Assembly (NCBI GenBank): GCA_003255025.1
Contig: QANY01002227.1
Location: 186,001-250,000 of the forward strand
Direction: 5' to 3'
DNA: 64,000 nt
Source of the DNA: Datisca glomerata
Lineage: Eukaryota; Streptophyta; Magnoliopsida; Cucurbitales; Datiscaceae
The notes under the pieces were generated by a model. It saw nothing but the letters and a program-made list of their open reading frames with translations. It searched no databases and was not told the origin of the DNA. Every line of letters begins with the position of its first letter. Within the stretch, counting starts at the first letter, position 1. Below are positions 59,895-64,000 of the stretch, one piece after another. The translations under genes were made by a program, and so were the position numbers.

Positions 59895-60810
59895 TTCTTT
59901 TCTTCTTCCAATGTGATGCATGCTTGCGTTCTTTGAAAAGTCTCCACCATGGTCAAAGGTTTTATCTTTGATAAACCTTCAAAGAAGGTTGATTATGGAC
60001 CAACCTTCATCTGAAAGCCAGTCTTGCTACTTTGTCGTCACAACTTTTCACTTTGGCCATTTTCTCCTAGAATCTATGAGTATATTCTCGAAGTGTTTCT
60101 TTTTTCTTCTGAGCGACTATTGTCAGAAGGTATTCTGAGTCCTCCATTACTGCTCGATAAATAAAGTACTGTACCATGAAGATCCTGGACATGATAGTAA
60201 AGTTAGTAATAGATCGAGTAGAGAGTGAGTGATACCATTTAAGTGCAGTCCCATCTAGACTTGTGGGGAATATCCTGCACATCAGAGTGTCTTCATGTTG
60301 GTACAATGTCATGACTTGCTTGAACCGTCTGAGATGATCCATAGGGTCAGATTTCCTTTCATAACATTTAAATTTAGGTGCCACGAACTTCTTCGGAACT
60401 CGGGCGGCCAAGATTTTCAGACTTAATGGAGTTCTGGTGAGCGATTCAAGGTCAATTTCCCCATGTTTCCCAGGTTTCTTAGTTCCATCATCTTTCTTTC
60501 CATCATCTCCCCCATAGAAGCTTCTGTCATGACTTTTGGTTGGTGAATTTCTCCCGCCTTCTCTTTTTTGTGTTCCTTGGACTGAATTTCTACATGTGTC
60601 TACGCGAGGTCCTGTTGTAATGCAACAATCTGTTCATGTATCATCTGCCATGCGTCGTGTAGAGTTTCAACGTGTCGCTGTTCTATCTCTTGCATTCGGC
60701 CTAGAATAGCCTGAAGTATCTCGGCTGAGGGAGCAGGGAGATTGACTTGTTCATCCACGTTCCCATCTTCTTTGCTAAGGGCGATATTCGATTTGGCTTG
60801 AGGTATGATT
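59895..60810 (-). pseudogene. gag of the gag-only element
   Basis: The conserved gag domain is open from 60411 to 60067 on the minus strand (VPKKFVAPKFKCYERKSDP, LYQHEDTLMCRIFPTSLDG, KWYHSLSTRSITNFTIM). Homology to 32.40-33.42 kb continues to about 59895 through one stop near 60064. The expected start codon, aligned with ATG 32397, reads ATA here, so the N-terminal frame lacks its start. The gag tail motif and everything downstream are missing. Confidence 0.82.
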
Positions 60811-60846
60811 TGGTTTTGTGGGAGGTATCTTTGAGGTTTCTTCTCG

Positions 60847-60864
60847 CTCTCAATGAAATCACCA
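60847..60864 (-). other. Primer-binding site of gag-only element
   Basis: The minus strand reads TGGTGATTTCATTGAGAG directly inside the 5' LTR, one base different from the site in the array-bearing element. Confidence 0.75.
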
Positions 60865-60867
60865 AAA

Positions 60868-61957
60868 TGTAAAGGATTCTTTCGGTATAGAAACCCCTAT
60901 ATGAATAAATGATAAAGATCATAATTTTGAGAGAGAATGAGAGAATAAAGATATCATCATTTATGTGAAAATCCCTTAAAGGAAAGAAAAATCACGGGAA
61001 AATTGTTGATATTCACTTGTGTGAAAGATTTTACGTAGTTCTTGATGAGAAATGAGAGAAATGACAGTGTCTTTTAGTTAAGGTTTGCTTGGGTTGCCTC
61101 TCCTCCTTTTCTTTTTCATGTGTTTATACTCATAGGCTTGACGATAATAATAATAATGGATGATCATACCCCTATCCTTTGGGCTGATGGGATTGTTTTC
61201 AGTTGTGGGCTCCTTTGCTTTGCTCATTTCTTTCGGCTATTCTGTCATCAGTTCGCCAGTCACTCAATCAGTCATGGCCACTAGGCGATTTCCTATGATT
61301 TCGAGCCGATCAGTCACAACCGTTTGGTGGTTTGTCAACCCGCATCATCTAAGTTTTTTTCAGCTTTACTAAATCAATCACTGTCATTTATCTTTTATTT
61401 CGGGTCTTTTCGCCAGTTTTCGTTCTTCTTCTTCAGCGTTCTTTCCCGCTCTAGCGAGGTCTCCTGCTTTAGTATTCTTTCCCTCTTTGGCGAGGTCTCT
61501 CGCTTCAGCGTTCTATCCCATTCTGGAGAGCTCTCCTACTTCAACATTTTTTCTCGTTCTAGAGAGGTCTCTTGCTTCAGCATTTTTTCCCGCTCTGGCC
61601 AGGTCTCATGCTTCAACATTCTTTCCCACTATGTCGAGGTCTCCTCAGTCTTTTCCTATTCTCGTAGGCGTAGGTTCCCCGTTAGTTTGTTCCTGTTTAA
61701 CCAATCACCTTTTTTCTGGTTCTTGCATAGTTCAATAAGTGATTTGCCCATTTAGGGTGATTCTCCATATCTCATGTTCTTTTTTCTTTTTCAGAGATAC
61801 GGGTCCCCCATCAATCCTTTCCAGTTTCTCGAAGGTGTGAGTCCCCTCAATATTTTTCGTTGACCAGCCAGCTTTTTCCATTGATCAGTCTGCTTTTTGT
61901 CAGTCTTTTGATCAGTCATCTTTGTCCACGTGACAGTGGCAATGTTTTACATGTTCA
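60868..61957 (-). repeat. 5' LTR of gag-only element
   Basis: The 1090-bp repeat starts TGAACATG and ends TTTACA in minus sense. It contains the 36-bp minisatellite (61435-61650). Confidence 0.8.
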
Positions 61958-62320
61958 GTCATAATTAAAATTAATTTATTAGTTATTAATTTCAATTTTA
62001 GGTATAATCTAAAAAAATTATTGCTACCGAACTACAGTAATGATTGTACAATTATAGATTAATTTTGTAATTTAAGTTTTAGATAAAATCGAGGGTTATG
62101 TAAATTGAGTCAAATATTTGTTTTACCTTTTGTTATATTTCCGAAATTGCAGGAGAAATGGCCGCCTCCTTTCTCAACTTTCCTGACAGCTCCATATTTA
62201 TTGAATGACTAAAAGCCCTTCTCCAAACCCCCAAAATAATGTATGTTTCCCATCACATCAAAGCCTATATTCGACTTTTCCGAAAGAAAAGTCTGTTGAA
62301 TCCCAGACCCATTATATCAA

Positions 62321-62359
<39 letters not shown>

Positions 62360-63048
62360 CAACCTAAAACCTGAGACGAAACGCTCGTTAGAGAACCCAT
62401 CTGACTGTCCACATAGCTCATCCAACGGCTCTAGTTAATCGTCGAGTGGTTTCAAAAAATCCTCCGCCTCCTTCCGTGGTTTAATCATAAACCCTAGACG
62501 ATATCATCTCTGCCGCCACTCTCTGCCGCCACTCTCTGCCTCTCTCTCACTATATCTCTCTCGTAGATCTTAGTCTTAGATATTTATCTTCTTTCGTTTG
62601 ATTTAGTTATATTATTTCCTCTCTCTTCTTTTTTTTTTCTGTAAATTTTGTTTTCTGTGAGTGAATCTCCGGCTTTCTTTTTGGTCCTGGTTCTGTATGA
62701 ATCTAATTTATTCAGAGATCGATTTTTTGAGGTCTCTCTCTCTCGTGCGCCTGTGTGTTTATGCCTATTGAGTGTGAGAACGAAACTTTATGACGAGCCT
62801 TCATTCTGAACTATCTAGCACTTAATTTTTGAATCCGAGTCAGACCGAGTCTTGTACGACGAGTCCTGATATGGAAATAATGGCTGTGATGGTGGTTTCC
62901 TTGTTTTGAGATTGATTCAGAGACTTCAGTACGCGCGCAATCGAGGTCCGAGTAGAACTGTGTCAACTAGGAGTTTAACTCGGATGACTCAGTGAGTCAA
63001 TAAAAAACAAAGTTCCGAGTCGAGATTGCTATTGCGAATCAGACGGCA
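61958..63048 (+). promoter_or_regulatory. Promoter and 5' leader of the 63.05-kb gene
   Basis: An AT-rich stretch (61958-62150) is followed by a pyrimidine-rich leader with a CT microsatellite (62323-62356), a CTCTGCCGCCA repeat near 62510-62540 and another CT run near 62734. An in-frame TAA at 63001-63003 limits the coding start to ATG 63049. The promoter directly abuts the gag-only LTR element. No clear TATA box was chosen. Confidence 0.5.
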
Positions 63049-63789
63049 ATGCCGTCAGTGGGGATGCGAAGAACGACAAGAGTGTTTGGGGTGGTGAAGG
63101 GTGTAGATGGAGCTAGAGTGTTAAGGTCTGGGAGGCGCCTATGGCCTGAATCCGGCGATGTCAAGCTACGGAGACCGAATGATGGTTATGAATGGTTCCG
63201 ACTCATCAATGACAAAGAAAATGGTGGCGGCGGTGGTCTTGGTGAGCTATCCTGCAAGTGGGACCAAGAACCTGATGTTAATCCAAAGCTGGTAGCCACC
63301 ATAGATGTGCAGGAAGGGTGCGATAATTCTGAAATTGAGGTAGGCAAACCCATAAAAATGACTCGCGAAGATGGTATGGTTTTCGGTGGAGATAGAATGT
63401 TTGGAAACGTCTACAGCAGAAAGAGGAAGAAAATGGCGGGAAAGCGTTATCCTTCTGCGGATTTGAAGGGAAAGAAAGATTCTTTTGGGGATAGGATGTT
63501 TGGGATTCAATTCGTCCGCCGGCAAAGATTGAAGAAGAGTGATAACAATGTCCAGGCTGGTGATTCTGAGATGGGTTTTACGGGGCAAGATGTTTCAGTG
63601 TGCCGGGGGAGAGTACTCTCTATTTTTACTGAGAGCTCTCTCAGAGGCAGTGTCTGCGTAACGGGTTTTATGTACTGCGTTCTGTCCTACATGAGAAGGA
63701 CCGCACTGGAGATGATTCAACTTTCTGCTTTTGTCTTATCCGAGTCATTTAATGGAGCCTTTGCTTCGCAGGGGATTCATTTCGCGCAG
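63049..63789 (+). CDS. Unidentified basic plant protein, first exon (partial gene)
   Basis: ATG 63049 opens a 247-codon exon ending at a consensus donor (GCGCAG|GTGAAT at 63789/63790). Read-through would stop at 63814-63816. The N-terminus MPSVGMRRTTRVFG followed by ARVLRSGRRLWPE has the feel of a conserved plant-specific nuclear protein that I cannot name. Lys/Arg clusters (RKRKKMAGKR about 124-133, RRQRLKK) suggest nuclear localisation. A short internal repeat has DRMFGNVY/DRMFGIQF at about 117 and 148. The exon's end is hydrophobic and less basic. The remainder lies beyond the window. Confidence 0.75.
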
Positions 63790-64000
63790 GTGAATGAAAT
63801 TTTTTATTATAAATAGAAATTGTCGTTTTTTCGTGGCCTTCAATCTTGAAGCCGTTTAAACTTGTAACTTTCGAGGCTGCTGGGGGAAAATTTTTGTAAA
63901 AAAGATTAGTACATATATAGTTGTTGTTCGATGTTCGTTTTGGTTGAAATATTAACTAAGCAATGAGGTTCTTTCGGGTTCTGGTGGTTTACATTTTTAT
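63790..64000 (+). other. Start of intron 1 of the 63.05-kb gene
   Basis: The sequence is T-rich after the GTGAAT donor, with no acceptor followed by a convincing exon before the window ends. Confidence 0.55.

Larger units (their letters stand above)
58527..61957 (-). mobile_element. Gag-only LTR retrotransposon (TR-GAG type)
   Basis: In minus orientation the order is 5' LTR 60868-61957, primer-binding site at about 60847-60864, gag 60810-59895, a 66-bp tandem array 59492-59890 and 3' LTR 58527 to about 59450. No protease, RT or integrase exists between gag and the 3' LTR. Gag and LTRs are homologous to the gypsy element at 31.5-41.5 kb. Elements with LTRs and only gag (TR-GAG) are a recognised class of non-autonomous plant retroelements, mobilised by a related autonomous element. 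Confidence 0.8.

Overview
The window is plant nuclear DNA, most likely from a eudicot. The evidence is a nine-exon gene for the plastid RNA-editing factor ORRM1, a ribosomal P2 gene fragment with a telo-box, CACTA transposons, Ty3/gypsy elements that look like the Tat lineage, and an endogenous plant pararetrovirus (caulimovirid) relic. Introns, AT-rich spacers and CT microsatellites also fit. I do not assign a species. No rRNA, tRNA or CRISPR array was found.

Layout. 1-2.5 kb: caulimovirid relic with the end of the polymerase (RNase H), two downstream reading frames and a duplicated promoter/poly(A) module. 2.6-3.4 kb: spacer with a second promoter-like TATA. 3.43-7.57 kb: a CACTA element lacking transposase, with 21-bp TIRs and an AAA target duplication. 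8.3-15.6 kb: a second, related CACTA with a broken TNP2-type transposase and a 233-bp tandem array. 15.6-18.75 kb: a gypsy relic containing an apparent internal inversion. 20.7-23.3 kb: ORRM1, the only complete intact gene. 23.9-31.5 kb: AT-rich spacer with a foldback, a P2 gene fragment and a TIR element carrying non-TE sequence. 31.5-41.5 kb: a degenerate gypsy element with both LTRs, gag-pol and an antisense extra coding region. 42.1-48.1 kb: a non-autonomous LTR element (TSD GAGTA). 50.6-57.5 kb: a second non-autonomous LTR element whose interior is largely tandem arrays. 58.5-62.0 kb: a gag-only LTR element. 63.05 kb to the end: first exon of an unidentified basic plant protein gene that runs out of the window.

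How it fits together. Only two host genes look functional, at 20.7 and 63.0 kb. The rest is a nested, decaying transposon landscape. The gypsy-like elements at 31.5-41.5, 50.6-57.5 and 58.5-62.0 kb, and the relic at 15.6-18.7 kb, share LTR ends and a primer-binding site beginning TGGTGCTTTCATTGAGAG or a close variant. This suggests one replicative family with gag-pol, gag-only and coding-free members. Most recognisable breaks in the coding relics are single-base changes that can be read as C-to-T, as expected for long-methylated plant transposons.
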